DNA of 64,000 bases from assembly GCA_030765065.1 (NCBI GenBank), contig CM060980.1, forward strand, positions 61,860,364-61,924,363. Direction: 5' to 3'. Both the position numbers and the translations under genes were made by a program. The DNA is from Deroplatys truncata. Lineage: Eukaryota; Arthropoda; Insecta; Mantodea; Mantidae. Shown piece after piece: positions 10,120 to 20,111 of this stretch (the first letter of the stretch is position 1; each line of letters begins with the position of its first letter). The notes under the pieces are model-generated. The model saw nothing but the letters and a program-made list of their open reading frames with translations, searched no databases and was not told the origin of the DNA.

Positions 10120-10345
10120 TATGTACAGGAACGCTGGATCGCCCGGAATTGACCAGTAGGATAGCCTCCAAAATCGCCAGATCTAAATCCAATCTATTTT
10201 TTTGGGGGGGGGATGGGAAAACTCGCGTATATTTTACAAAAGTTCTTAATGTGAAAACGTTGCCGGAAAGAAAACTTCGTAGAGTGCAGCAGAATTGGAG
10301 AAAACGTTGTTAAGCATGTGTGTTGGCAAGGGATGCTCATTTTGG
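10120..10345 (+). pseudogene. Decayed mariner/IS630-superfamily transposase C-terminus
   Basis: In the frame starting at 10129 the translation reads ERWIARN, stop, PVG, stop, PPKSPDLNPI, then YFFWG. This matches the conserved C-terminal signature of this insect transposase group (WI..GGP..WPPRSPDLNP.D.FLWG), which contains the third catalytic carboxylate region. About 100 bases on, another frame shows ELEKTLLSMCVG, like the family's C-terminal arginine/cysteine-rich helix. Two stop codons and at least one frameshift make it inactive. The G run at 10204-10212 falls in the signature. No intact N-terminal part is seen. Confidence 0.55.
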
Positions 10346-10399
10346 ACAATTTCCCTAAATATTAAAAGGAAGTTCTGATGAAGTTATTATTCTTGGAGT

Positions 10400-11260
10400 T
10401 TATTTTTTTATTTATCTCCACACTTGTGAAACCAATTTGAGAAAATGCTTTGTTGTTGAAGTTTGCACCACGTTTGGCGTTAATTTGAAGAAGATATTTC
10501 TGTTGTTTATGAATTTTAGCTCCACGTGTGTACGTCAATTTGAAGAAGATTGTTTGTTTAATATGCTACTACGTATGTGAAGCCGATTTAAAAGATGTAT
10601 TTTTTTGTTGTTGTTGCGCTCCAAGTTTAACAAATAATATTGACTTTGCTATTAAACTGTTTCTATAAATATTATTTATGATTATATTTGTTTTTGAATT
10701 GGTTAATTTTAATTTTCCACTTCTTAATAACATGAAATTTTCTCAATAACAATATTTTCTTAACTAACTGACAATTATTTAAATGTATAATGGAATTAGT
10801 AAACCTTTATACGCAGTGTTCCCACGTATATTATTGTTGAATTGTTGACCGTGTGCCCCGTACTCCTGGAAGAGTACTTGGATGCTGTTGATGATCTTGA
10901 AGTACTAAGATGAAATCTAGTAGTTTTGTCGATTCTGGTAGTTCTACTTTGTTCGTTGATCTCTTCTTTACACATGTCGTTGCAAATTCTTGTCTATTCT
11001 TGCTCCACGCAACTGGGCGCCAACTTGAAGTAGATGTTAGTTGCTTTAGTTTACTGTTATTATTTTAACTGTCCCACGTTTGGGAATCAATTTGAGAAGG
11101 TTGTTTCTGTTACGTAATATGCTGCTACGTATGAGAAGCTGATTTGAAGATGTAGTTTTGTTGTTACGCTCCAAGTTTTTAAATATTTATTATATTAACT
11201 TTGTTATTACACTGCTTCTATAGATATTATTTATGTTTAATGTTTTTGCCTCGGCTGCGT
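10400..11260. repeat. Array of degenerate ~30 bp motif resembling an LTR primer-binding site
   Basis: The motif, roughly CCACGTTTGGGCGCCAATTT followed by GAAGAAGAT, recurs at 10416, 10465, 10519, 10567, 11002, 11071 and 11124. The clearest copy has TGGGCGCCAA at 11014-11023. On the minus strand it gives TTGGCGCCCA, like the TGGCGCCC primer-binding start of many LTR retroelements. Larger direct repeats also exist: 10564-10680 resembles 11119-11231 (CTACGTATG, AGATGTA, CGCTCCAAGTTT, TATAGATATTATTTATG). It may be the leader region of a decayed minus-strand LTR element; no gag or pol frame is recognised. Confidence 0.4.
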
Positions 11261-12540
11261 CAGTATTATTTTAGAGACATGTTTCTCTTAGGCAGGGTGT
11301 GGTGCGACAAAAATGTAGGCTTACACAGATTTTAAGTTTAAATTCACTTCTTTTATTAATCCTTGACACAAATTAAATATCACTACACTGATATCAAGAG
11401 CTGTGAGATTGTTTAATACTTGCACTTTGTTAACGCGTATACTTATTTTACGATTCACACGAATACGTAATATTTCTTTAGAGAACATTACTTCCATCCG
11501 GTCACTACCAAGGTCTGCAGGCAACTGAACATATTTCAACCGTCCAAACCCGTAAGCTTCTGTATTTCAAGTTTCTGATTGCCTAATCCTAGTCCAATAG
11601 AATATCTGCATTTAATTAAAGCTTTTTCTGGCTGTTGATTGGCTATTTTTTAAACTGTCACAAATTTTACATTATCGTTACTCTAATTATGACTAGTAAC
11701 ATTTAAACTCTCAAACTCATTATTGCCTCAAGGTTACCTCATTGTTAACAACGTTAAACTTATTATTCTCACAGATCTTACATTATTAAATTGCGTAATG
11801 CATTCACATAACATTATTGAACATGTTTACAATAACATAAGCATTTGCAATGACTGTTACATACATTTTAAAAAATATTACATACATATTGCTTCAAGGC
11901 GGGCTGTTATTGAATTTACATATTATATAATTTAATTGAAATTATTCAAGTGTTAAAAATACTGCCTCAGTTCTCATTTATTTTCTGTGCTTGTCTTGCT
12001 TTAATTATTCACAGAGTTTTATAATTCACAAACAAAGGAAGCATAATCTTGTAACTTGAGTGTTTCAAACTTTTATTTACCTTTATAAATAAGTGTTCCT
12101 ATTAATAATGTGCGTAATAATGTAAATGCCTCCTCAGTTCCATATTCTGTATACCTGTTGAATTTGCTGTGTTGCAATTTTGTGCAAATTAAAATAATAG
12201 TTATAACAAGAACGGAAAGCTTTATGGTAAAAAAACGAACGAGGAAAAACACTCAAAACAACTTGCTCTTTCATAGTTTGAGGATGATCATAGATCTCCT
12301 TCCACCCTGTATTTGTAATATATATTACCGCAGGAGTTGGAAATAAACATATATTTTCGCATCAGTGCAGTGTTAGCGTCCAAGTAAGGCAAGAGGTAGG
12401 TTAACCTAAAAAAAGCTATGAAAGGCTTTTCATAAAGCAATCTAGTATTGCAATCAATTTATTTTTATTAAACTGTGTAAACTATTTATTGTAAATTTTA
12501 AGGAATTATGTTGTAATAAAGAAGTACTATACGTTAGCAC
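11261..12540. other. Unassigned AT-rich region
   Basis: Low-complexity TTATT-rich sequence. Three open frames of 70-78 codons here have no recognisable domain and fit chance in AT-rich DNA. It may include LTR sequence belonging to the motif array just upstream, but I see no matching second LTR. Confidence 0.3.
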
Positions 12541-12542
12541 AT

Positions 12543-12620
12543 CTTAACACATTATCGAATTTTTTCGTATCCGAGGTAATCTCGGTCCCAATTAACTCGG
12601 ATAATCGAGAGCCGTGTGTG
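12543..12620 (-). mobile_element. Pogo/Tigger-like transposon terminus, fragment
   Basis: On the minus strand the segment begins CACACGGCTCTCGATTATCC and continues GAGTTAATTGGGACCGAGAT, then ACCTCGGATACG. Repeated CTCGATTATCCGAG-like words are typical of the ends of pogo/Tigger-type DNA transposons. No DDE/D transposase frame is readable next to it, and I did not find the opposite terminus, so it is a fragment or a deletion derivative. Confidence 0.4.
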
Positions 12621-14300
12621 TGTTTTTACTATATAATATGGTTCTAGTTTAAGTGAAGGCGTGCAATAGTGGGATTTACTGCATTTACAGTGCTGGCAGT
12701 ACTGATAAAAATTAGATTATATACTTATTTGTATATTTTAATATTTATTTATATATTAGTAGATATTACATATTTATTTCGGAAAACTAATCTGCTTAGT
12801 TTGCTGGTCCTTGTGACACAACATTGGTTTTAGTTGACGGTCAAGAGATGATGAGAAGAAGCTCGCATCAGATCTTTATGTCGCCAAGTGGCTGTAGATG
12901 GGAAGCGGCTTGGTTTTGTCGATCCTTTAATGTTATGCAAGAAGTGTTGTTGTGCAGCTTCCTCCAACAGTATCTTCGTAATATGGACCATTAGTCGTAC
13001 AAAAAGCCTCCACCACTAGCAAGCCAGAACACTGTTAATATGAAGATGAGGTTCGTGAGGGGGTTGGGTGGATGGCTGCTGCTTAGCCAAGAATTTGGAT
13101 TTCTTGTTGCCTCTCTAGAGGATGTTGTTTTTTCCCCCTCCCTCTTACTTTTAGTCTTTTACGGTCTCCCTCGCGATGGTGCTTGTGTAGTTCATTCAAA
13201 TTCCTTTCATACATGAACCCACCAACTTATGTTTTGCACATTTCATCTTCTTTCCCATTTTCTGTTGCGGATTTTACTGTTTCTTGAATGCTGTTGTGCG
13301 AGTTTCTTAGCAAACCACTGCGATTCTGCAGGAAACAATTGTACTCAATGTTGCTTTTAGATCTGCATATTACATTGCTCTAATTAATATCTTATGCCAT
13401 GTATTTAGTTGAAATTATAAAGCAACGTAAACGAAGCAGCTGACATAATGCTTGATTAGGTAGCTAAACAAAGCTGATTTTAAAAATTTTAATTTTAATT
13501 ACGTATATATAAAATTATATTTATATATGCTGATTTATTGGCAGGAACTTAGACAATATTAATACAGAGGTAGATAATAAAATAAATCCGTATATTTTAA
13601 GCCGAATTCTATTAGGTTGTTCGTGATCCATGGTTTCCAAACATATGTTCTTGCCAGGATGGAGTTTGTCTACGTTAATATCGCGATTCTATTTTCGTCT
13701 TCAGTTTGCTATTATTTGAACCACACCTACGTTTCGTAATGGAATGCGTGGACATGTGAAGGCCAACTAGCGATAATCAAAATCTTAAATCTGAAAAGAA
13801 GTTTGTGCATTCCTTCAAATCCTTTCGAAGTATGCCAAGATTAATCTTTAAGATATTGCAGATTTTAAAAGCATCTGAGAAAATACTCGCAGTCTATGGC
13901 ATCGTTTAAGATGGCACGTAATGGAATTCACCCAAACAAATCTGTCACAAAGTTCGTATACAAATAAACTCTGGATTTGCAGTCAATTGGCCTGATCCAA
14001 GCAGCTTAGTTATGTCCTTAAGAGGTTCAAAATAAAGATTAAATGTAGTTTTTTTTAAAATTTCGAGACACTATTTGATTGCAGATTTAGGTAGTTTTGG
14101 AAATGGTAATGTATCATGAGTTTTGTCAGGTCTTGTATAATTTACAATATTTTGACTGGATAATTTAAAGAGCGCAAATTTCTACATAAGGGATTGGAAA
14201 TATGATAGAGGTATTAAGGGACTTTAATGTTCGTTGTGTCCTATATAATAATTGTACAACGTTATGTCTACGATAAGCCAAACTGTGAGTTACATGGCAA
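12621..14300. other. Unassigned AT-rich region
   Basis: No supported gene. T-rich tracts and TATATA words (13500-13530) are common. Nothing repeats clearly elsewhere in the window. Confidence 0.3.
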
Positions 14301-14815
14301 GGGTCGAAAATAAGACAGCGGCCGTTTTTTAAAGTGTTAGTGTAGCCCATGTTTTGTATGGGATTCTAAATTCCATGTTTGGTGGAAATCATACCAAAAA
14401 TACTGCTTGACTAAGTTCAGGGACATCAGAATGAAGTTTGGTGATATGAGCACGATATACAACCCCCTCCTCCAATAACTTAAAAAGATCATAAGTTCCC
14501 CATTAACACCTTTGGACTGGAAGCCATTAAAAATCTGTCATATTCGCAATAAAGCACCAAAAATATCCTCTTGATACCCGTATTCAATGAAACGGTATTT
14601 AAATTGGGTAACATGAATATGGAAACCCTATTCCAGTTTTAAAATTAATGGAAATAATATGCCCTTGTCTAGAAGAATAGGGAATATGCGGTACTTTATA
14701 ACTATAAATGCTAAAATCATTCTAAGAGATATAAATAAAAGTATTTGTCATTGTGAAAGAACTATCAAAATCGGTAGGGTAGTTTTTGATATTACCCTAC
14801 ATACACACAAAAAGA
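14300..14815 (-). repeat. Family B repeat copy, minus strand
   Basis: From 14815 downward the minus strand reads GTGTGTATGTAGGGTAATAT, then AAAAACTACCCTACCGATTT and AGTTCTTTCACAATG. These are the family B head words seen at 16610-16680 and 40090-40140 (GGTAATCTCAAAAATCACTC, TTCTATCACCGTTG). The far end is not well defined and 14300 is a guess. Confidence 0.45.
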
Positions 14816-15174
14816 TTAACTCTTTATGATATTAATATAGATTACATTATTTTAATTAAATGTTGAATATGTAGATGCACACATCGTTCATAAAAGGTAA
14901 CGATAAACACCTGAATGCTGTGCTGAATGTTTTTTTTTTTTGCTGTGAATTGAACATTTACAAGGTTTAGGTAGTGAACTGTAGGTCAGGAAACCCAATA
15001 TTCTGGCTGAGGGAGGCATCGTTGAACCCTGCCCTGCTCTATTGGACGTGAGGTCGGCAGTTGGATTAATCGGTCCGAGCTGGTCATGGCTGTTGTGCTA
15101 CAGATTGTTATACACGAAATTTTTGTCCGAAATGAATTTGCTTGGTGACTTAAAAACTGAGATACTCATGTGCG
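14816..15174. other. Unassigned spacer
   Basis: Contains a T run at 14931-14941. No gene or repeat match is seen before the Tc1-like element begins. Confidence 0.3.
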
Positions 15175-16571
15175 AAATGGTCGTTTGTGAAAATTGCAAC
15201 ACCAAGAAAGAATCTCCCGAATAACTTCAAACTTGGTGGAAGTGTAGAAGAGTGTGCAAGCAATAAGTGATTAGGTTTGCAGAGAGATGGTGTACACATA
15301 GGCCGAGGAGAACCCCCTCGTGTCGGTCCGACAAAGTCAAGTGTTGCGCCCAGTGTAGTCAATGCAGAGCTGTCAAACAAGGTAGAAACAATAAAGTGTG
15401 TGCCAGTATGACTCGCCGACGACAAAGGGAGCCATATCGGCATGCGAGTTCGAACGGGGCAGAAAGATCGGTCTCCGGGAAGCGGGCTTGTTATACCGTG
15501 ACATTTCGGCTCGTAAAGGGCATGCTGCTACGACAGTGATGCGCGTGGAAGCAGTGAATAGATGAAGGTCGTATGCAGCGAAGAGCGGGTACTGGATCAC
15601 GGAACATGACCACAGAGCGGGATGACCGCCATCTTGTCCGCATGGCCATAATGGACCGTACAGCTTCATCCACAGTGTTGCCTCGACGCTGGAGCACTGC
15701 AACAGACATGAACTTGTCTGCATCAACGGTTCGTCGCCGTCTGCTGCAGGTTGGACTGGTTGCATGCATGCTATTACGTCGGCTTCCATTGTTCAGAAAC
15801 CACAAGCTCCGACTGCAATGGGCCCGTGACCACCGTCACTGGGGTGCTGAGTGGCAAAATGTAGCCTTTTCGGATGAGTCCCGTTTCAACGTGTCCTGCA
15901 GTGATGGCCGCATACGTGTCCGGCGCTACCGTGGTGAGCGCAACCTGGAGGGCTGCAATGTTGAGCGGCGTAGCGGACAAACTCAGGTGTGATGGTTTGG
16001 GGCGCCATTGGTTACAACAATCGATCTTGCCTCCTACGAATTGAGGGCACTTTGTACAGCAAGCGGTACCTAACGGTGTTTGTAGAGCCTGAGGTACTCC
16101 CCCTGCTTCAGGCATCTTCACAGGCCACATTTCAACAGGACAATGCTCGGCCACTTATTGCAAGCAATGTACAAGCCTTCTTCGAAGAGCGACGGGTACC
16201 ATTGTTTCCCTGGCCTGCACGTTCGCCTACATGTCGCCCATCGAAGATGTCTGGGATATGGTTGGTCGGCACCTGGTACGTCACGGTCTTTCAGTAACCA
16301 GTGTCACGGATTTGTGGTCTCGAATACAAACTGCGTGGAGGGAAATACCTCAGGAACTTACTCAGAACCTTTTTGATTCAATGCCACGGCGTATAGCAGC
16401 TCTAATTGTACGGCATGGAGGCCACACCAAATACTGAATATTAGGGCTCAAAGGTCATGTGTGGATTTGAAAAGTTTATCATTTGTTACTGTCGTGTACA
16501 CTTGAGTGGTATTAAATTCATTGAATTCATGCGTTTTCTTCTTGGTGTTGCAATTTTCACAAACGCCAGTG
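15175..16571 (+). mobile_element. Tc1-like DNA transposon, copy 1 (decayed)
   Basis: The terminal inverted repeats contain GTTTGTGAAAATTGCAACAC at 15183-15202 and its inverse near the right end at 16545-16564. The right end is CAGTG at 16567-16571 followed by TA (16572-16573), the usual Tc1 target dinucleotide. The left terminus is mutated (AAATGGTCG where CACTGGCG is expected) and has lost its TA. The length of about 1.4 kb is typical for an element with a single ~340-residue transposase. The same element, in opposite orientation, lies at 50648-52030. It directly abuts a family B copy at 16574. Confidence 0.85.
15408..16437 (+). pseudogene. Tc1-like transposase pseudogene (copy 1)
   Basis: This would encode a DDE transposase that cuts and inserts the element at TA sites in the nucleus. 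The start is the ATG of MTRRRQREPYRH at 15408. An early frameshift near 15450 removes the helix-turn-helix frame, and a TGA replaces a conserved tryptophan/stop-free position near 15555. The longest open piece is 15573-15992 (QRRAGTGSRN to RRSGQTQ). The catalytic residues can still be read: D in FSDESRFN (codon 15873-15875), D in QQDNARP (16139-16141) and E in MSPIEDVWD (16243-16245). They lie in different frames because of a break near 15990 and another near 16225. The final frame ends HGGHTKY at 16437. It is inactive. Confidence 0.85.
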
Positions 16572-16573
16572 TA

Positions 16574-17770
16574 TATATTAATATTATAAAGAGAGAAAGT
16601 GGTGTGTGTGTGTGTGTGTGTGTGTGTGAAGGGTAATCTCAAAAATCACTCAACTTATTTTGTTTATTCTATCACCGTTGAAAACCCCTATTTCTTCTGA
16701 CGGACATGATCTATAAAACAACTATTTCACTTCATAAATTACTAAAATGTTAAAAGGACTTACAAACTCCTTTGTACTGAATAGGAACACTTTGGAGTTA
16801 TAAAACATGTTTGCGAAGAAAGCTTTGACTTTTAATTCAGAATACCATAGAGTAGAAGAAAATTCTAGTTACTTCGCAAAATATTAATGTAAATTAAGAC
16901 AAATGCCGCGGATATTTCATTCCAAGCAATATGTATGTGTAGATGGTCACGATTTGGCAACTAGACACAGCAAAATAAGAGAGAATCGAATCTGCTTATA
17001 ACGGTACGAAACACTTGCGAAACCTATGCCAACATGTTTTAATAAACCTGAAGTAAGAAAGTTTTGTTTTATTTCCTTTGTATCTTTGTAGGATGTGTTA
17101 AATAGTTGTATAAAGAGAGAAATTTGCGTGCTGCTAACGTTAGAAATCAATCAACCGATATTTTATGATTAGCAATTGAGATTTTTTTTTTCGATTGTCG
17201 CAGACTATATGTGTTCTCCAAAAACATTAACTTGGTGGCCTGGGCGTGCGGAATCTTCATATTCACCAGCTTCACCTTTATTTCGTCGTGTATGTTAAAG
17301 GTTTCTGCATTGTGTGAAAACTTCGTAGCTTTTGTGTTGTTAAATAACAGTGGTACCAAAGAGGAGGTACAAAGATTTAAAATGTCAGCTATTGTGATTA
17401 TCTAAAAAATTACTCGACCATTCCGACTGATAATTGTTCCACCAACAAAGGATACTAGGCTATGCAGCATTTCTAGAACTTGCAAGATTGTCGGAGGGGG
17501 GCGGGAGAGGAAGTCGGAAGTTCTGCCCATGTTTCATATCCTTTTGCGCGAATAACAGGGATTTTTCATCCGTTAGAGGATTCTCATAAAAATCCTGTAG
17601 TTCATTGTACAATAGTTGCATAAAGAACGGGATGATGTAAATGAAAATAATTAGTCATTTGAGTTTTTAAAAACTAACCGTGCAATGTGGGGCTGGCAGG
17701 GGGCATTGTAATCTTGAAAAGTTACAATGTTGGATCTCTCCAGTGAAGAAAAGCATGAAGTTCCCGTTTA
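16574..17770 (+). repeat. Family B repeat copy, long
   Basis: It starts with ATTATAAAGAGAGAAAGT and a (TG)n run (16602-16628), then GGTAATCTCAAAAATCACTC. Its order of blocks matches 40060-41460: TTCACCGTTGAAAAC, TTCTGACGGACATGATC, CTTTGGAGTTATAAAA, GGTGGCCTGGGCGTGCGGAA at 17236-17255 and ATTCACCAGCTTCA. No clear coding frame is found in either strand although the GGTGGCCTGG block is well conserved. It might be a non-autonomous transposon or the remains of a larger one. Confidence 0.55.
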
Positions 17771-19240
17771 CCTCTCAGTTTGGAAACAAGTAAGTTTCGA
17801 AAAAGTGTGGAATAAAACTATTTTCCAGATCCTCAAATCATTCGCTGCTAACATTGATTTTGAATAGTATCGATTTTATAGCTGCGCGTTATCGCATTTT
17901 ATATTGCGCATAGCTTGCTTCCGGCATCAATAAGCATTTGACATTTGCTAACAACAATCATATAAACCATCCTTATGGTTTGTTACATGGGTTATCTGGA
18001 GCAAAGCTTTGCGGCTGCTGCTGCAGAAGGCTTTGTCGATGGGTTTTGTGCTGAGGTGGGACTTAGTTTTATGAGGTGCGCATTCTTCTTCGCGACATCC
18101 CCGTTGCCAGGCCGTTATAGCTGTTATTGTGCTGGGGTAGGAAACAGTATCCACATTTAGTCATTATTTGCTAATCCTGTTATCTTTAGTCTACCAGATA
18201 CAAGAGCAAAGGACTTTACTCCTTGGAATACTAAGCAGAATTCATTTTATTTGCAGATCTTATGTAGCTCGTCGGTGAGAAAAAACAGAGTGAGAAAGGA
18301 AAGGATTGAGACTACCAAAGATTACTGTTTCTTTCCAAACTCAATCTGGCAGTACTATGACACTTGTTTAACACTACTGCTCGTAAACACGTTTTAGAAT
18401 TTAGCTTAGAATGTTAAGTAATAGTATTTTTACTTTTATGTTTCCCGTGTAGGTAGTCTTTGTTGGCAAAGAACGGAATGGGGGAAGTGTGAGGTTACAG
18501 ATCCAAATTGCAACAATTGGAACATGAATAAAGAAAGCTTACAAAAAGGAACTGAAGATGTACCTAGTGCTGATGCGGTAGTATGAGTAACAGATTTAGA
18601 CTCGCCACCATAAATGCTTATCCATTATACCAATTTGTAAATATCGTGTCAGTTTTAAGTATTTAATTATCTTAGTTTATTGCTTTAAACCTGACGTAAT
18701 GAACAAAGCGTTTAAAATTTTAAGTTAAAATGCAACAGGTTCCTTAAACATAGACTTAAAAACTAATATATACTTTTTTTAAAATTATCTTTTCTCACTT
18801 CAAGGGGAAAATATAGGTTCACCATTGATAGCAGTGAAAAAGTTACCAAGAAGCATGGAAAAATACACCACTACTTTTATTGCGCATTCAAAACTATTTT
18901 TAATAGTTTTCAAATCAACTCCTACAAGTTTTGTTATTGTGTTTCAATGAATGTCGATGTTAAAAGTGTTAATGAATCTCAGCACATCTAGACAGTGAAA
19001 TATGTGCAAGGAACACATGAAGATAACTATGAAGAGCTAAACGGAACACTGAAATTAATGTTAAGAACAAACACAGAAACTCATTCTATTCGCCTCCCCG
19101 TTTTTATTTTGCTTCCTTACGTAGATTCTTCTTAGAACAAATACTCATGTCATAGCGTCATTTATTACAAAGCAAAACCAAACACTGATACAAACTACCA
19201 TTGTACCTATATTTTTAAGTTATTAATAGTCAAATTCTCT
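17771..19240. other. Unassigned region
   Basis: No supported gene. Overlapping 61- and 68-codon frames on opposite strands at 17948-18160 have no recognisable domain; the alanine run comes from a GCTGCTGCTG tract. Confidence 0.3.
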
Positions 19241-19252
19241 TAATTGCCCTTT

Positions 19253-20099
19253 GCAATTGGGCAGCACAGTTAGAACTTGGCAGGTACTCTAACAAGAGCT
19301 ATGAAATATTTATATAGAATGTCCAATCTGGAAGACAGCGACATGATCAAAGAATGTGCAACAGAAAAATACGTGGAAAGGGTCGTGGTTACTAACAAAT
19401 CCAGGAAGTTAATGGAACAGATAGGAATGGGAGATGCTTGGATGAATGCAGACTATCAGATTAGATTCTTTTAGAAAGAAGTAGAATTAAGGCTAGAAAA
19501 TATTGACAGACAAGATATTTTTGGCAGTACAAGAGAGAAAAGTTCCTTGAGGATGTATAGGGAGAGGGAAAAATGCAATAAACTAGGGCGAAAGGATTTG
19601 CGTAGGCGAGAACAGGAGTTAGAAACTTGAAAGGCATAAGGCATGACGAAGATATAGAAAAATGTCCAATGTGCGGTGAAGTGCATATTATACTCTAAAC
19701 AAACAAAGACATATGGAGAACAAGTTTGGCAATAGAAATGGAAAAATTTGTTGAGGGCATATTAATAAGGAAGATTCTGACTGTAAAAGGGGATAAAAAT
19801 ATAAAAGCTATGGGAAACTATTTGGGTAAGGTCAAAGAAAAATGATTAAGGATGACTACAAAAAAGATGGGGTAAAGGCAGACGAAAGAGTTGTATAATC
19901 AAGCAAGTAGAAGTGGGTCATCAATACCTGGAAAACCAAGAGTTGTGTTTATTGAGACCGTAAATTAGCATAGGTAAGCAACCAAGAAGTGAATTTATAT
20001 CACAAATAGCTTAATAGTTTCGAATGTTACTGTAGTTTAATGTAATTTAATTATGTAATTGTGAACATTGAGAAATAAACATTTATTCATTCGTTCAAA
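19253..20099 (+). mobile_element. 5'-truncated LINE insertion with 12 bp target duplication
   Basis: TAATTGCCCTTT occurs perfectly at 19241-19252 and 20100-20111, bracketing 847 bases. The insert holds the C-terminal end of a non-LTR retrotransposon ORF2 and ends with an A/T-rich tail (AAATAAACATTTATTCATTC). A short insert of the 3' end with a direct repeat is the mark of target-primed reverse transcription. The same family is at 24784-25451 and 35897-37252. Confidence 0.8.
19256..19850 (+). pseudogene. LINE ORF2 C-terminal fragment (CCHC-tailed family)
   Basis: The remains of the region after the reverse transcriptase. The reading AAQLELGR near 19262 matches VAQAELGRMGI of the copy at 36.2 kb. 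The frame 19277-19474 carries IGMGDAWMNAD, like IGFGDIW in that copy. After a stop, LENIDRQDIFG and SSLRMYRE match MEDMEKQDLLA and SSLRLYRE. A partial zinc-knuckle, EKCPMCGEVHIIL, is truncated and lacks the H-x4-C half. Several stops and frameshifts make it inactive. The clade is not assigned. Confidence 0.65.
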
Positions 20100-20111
20100 T
20101 AATTGCCCTTT

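Noticed and set aside
15150-16154. Minus-strand frames of 97-138 codons at 15.1-16.2 kb
   Set aside because: They are antisense shadows of the Tc1-like transposase; the plus strand carries the DDE motifs.
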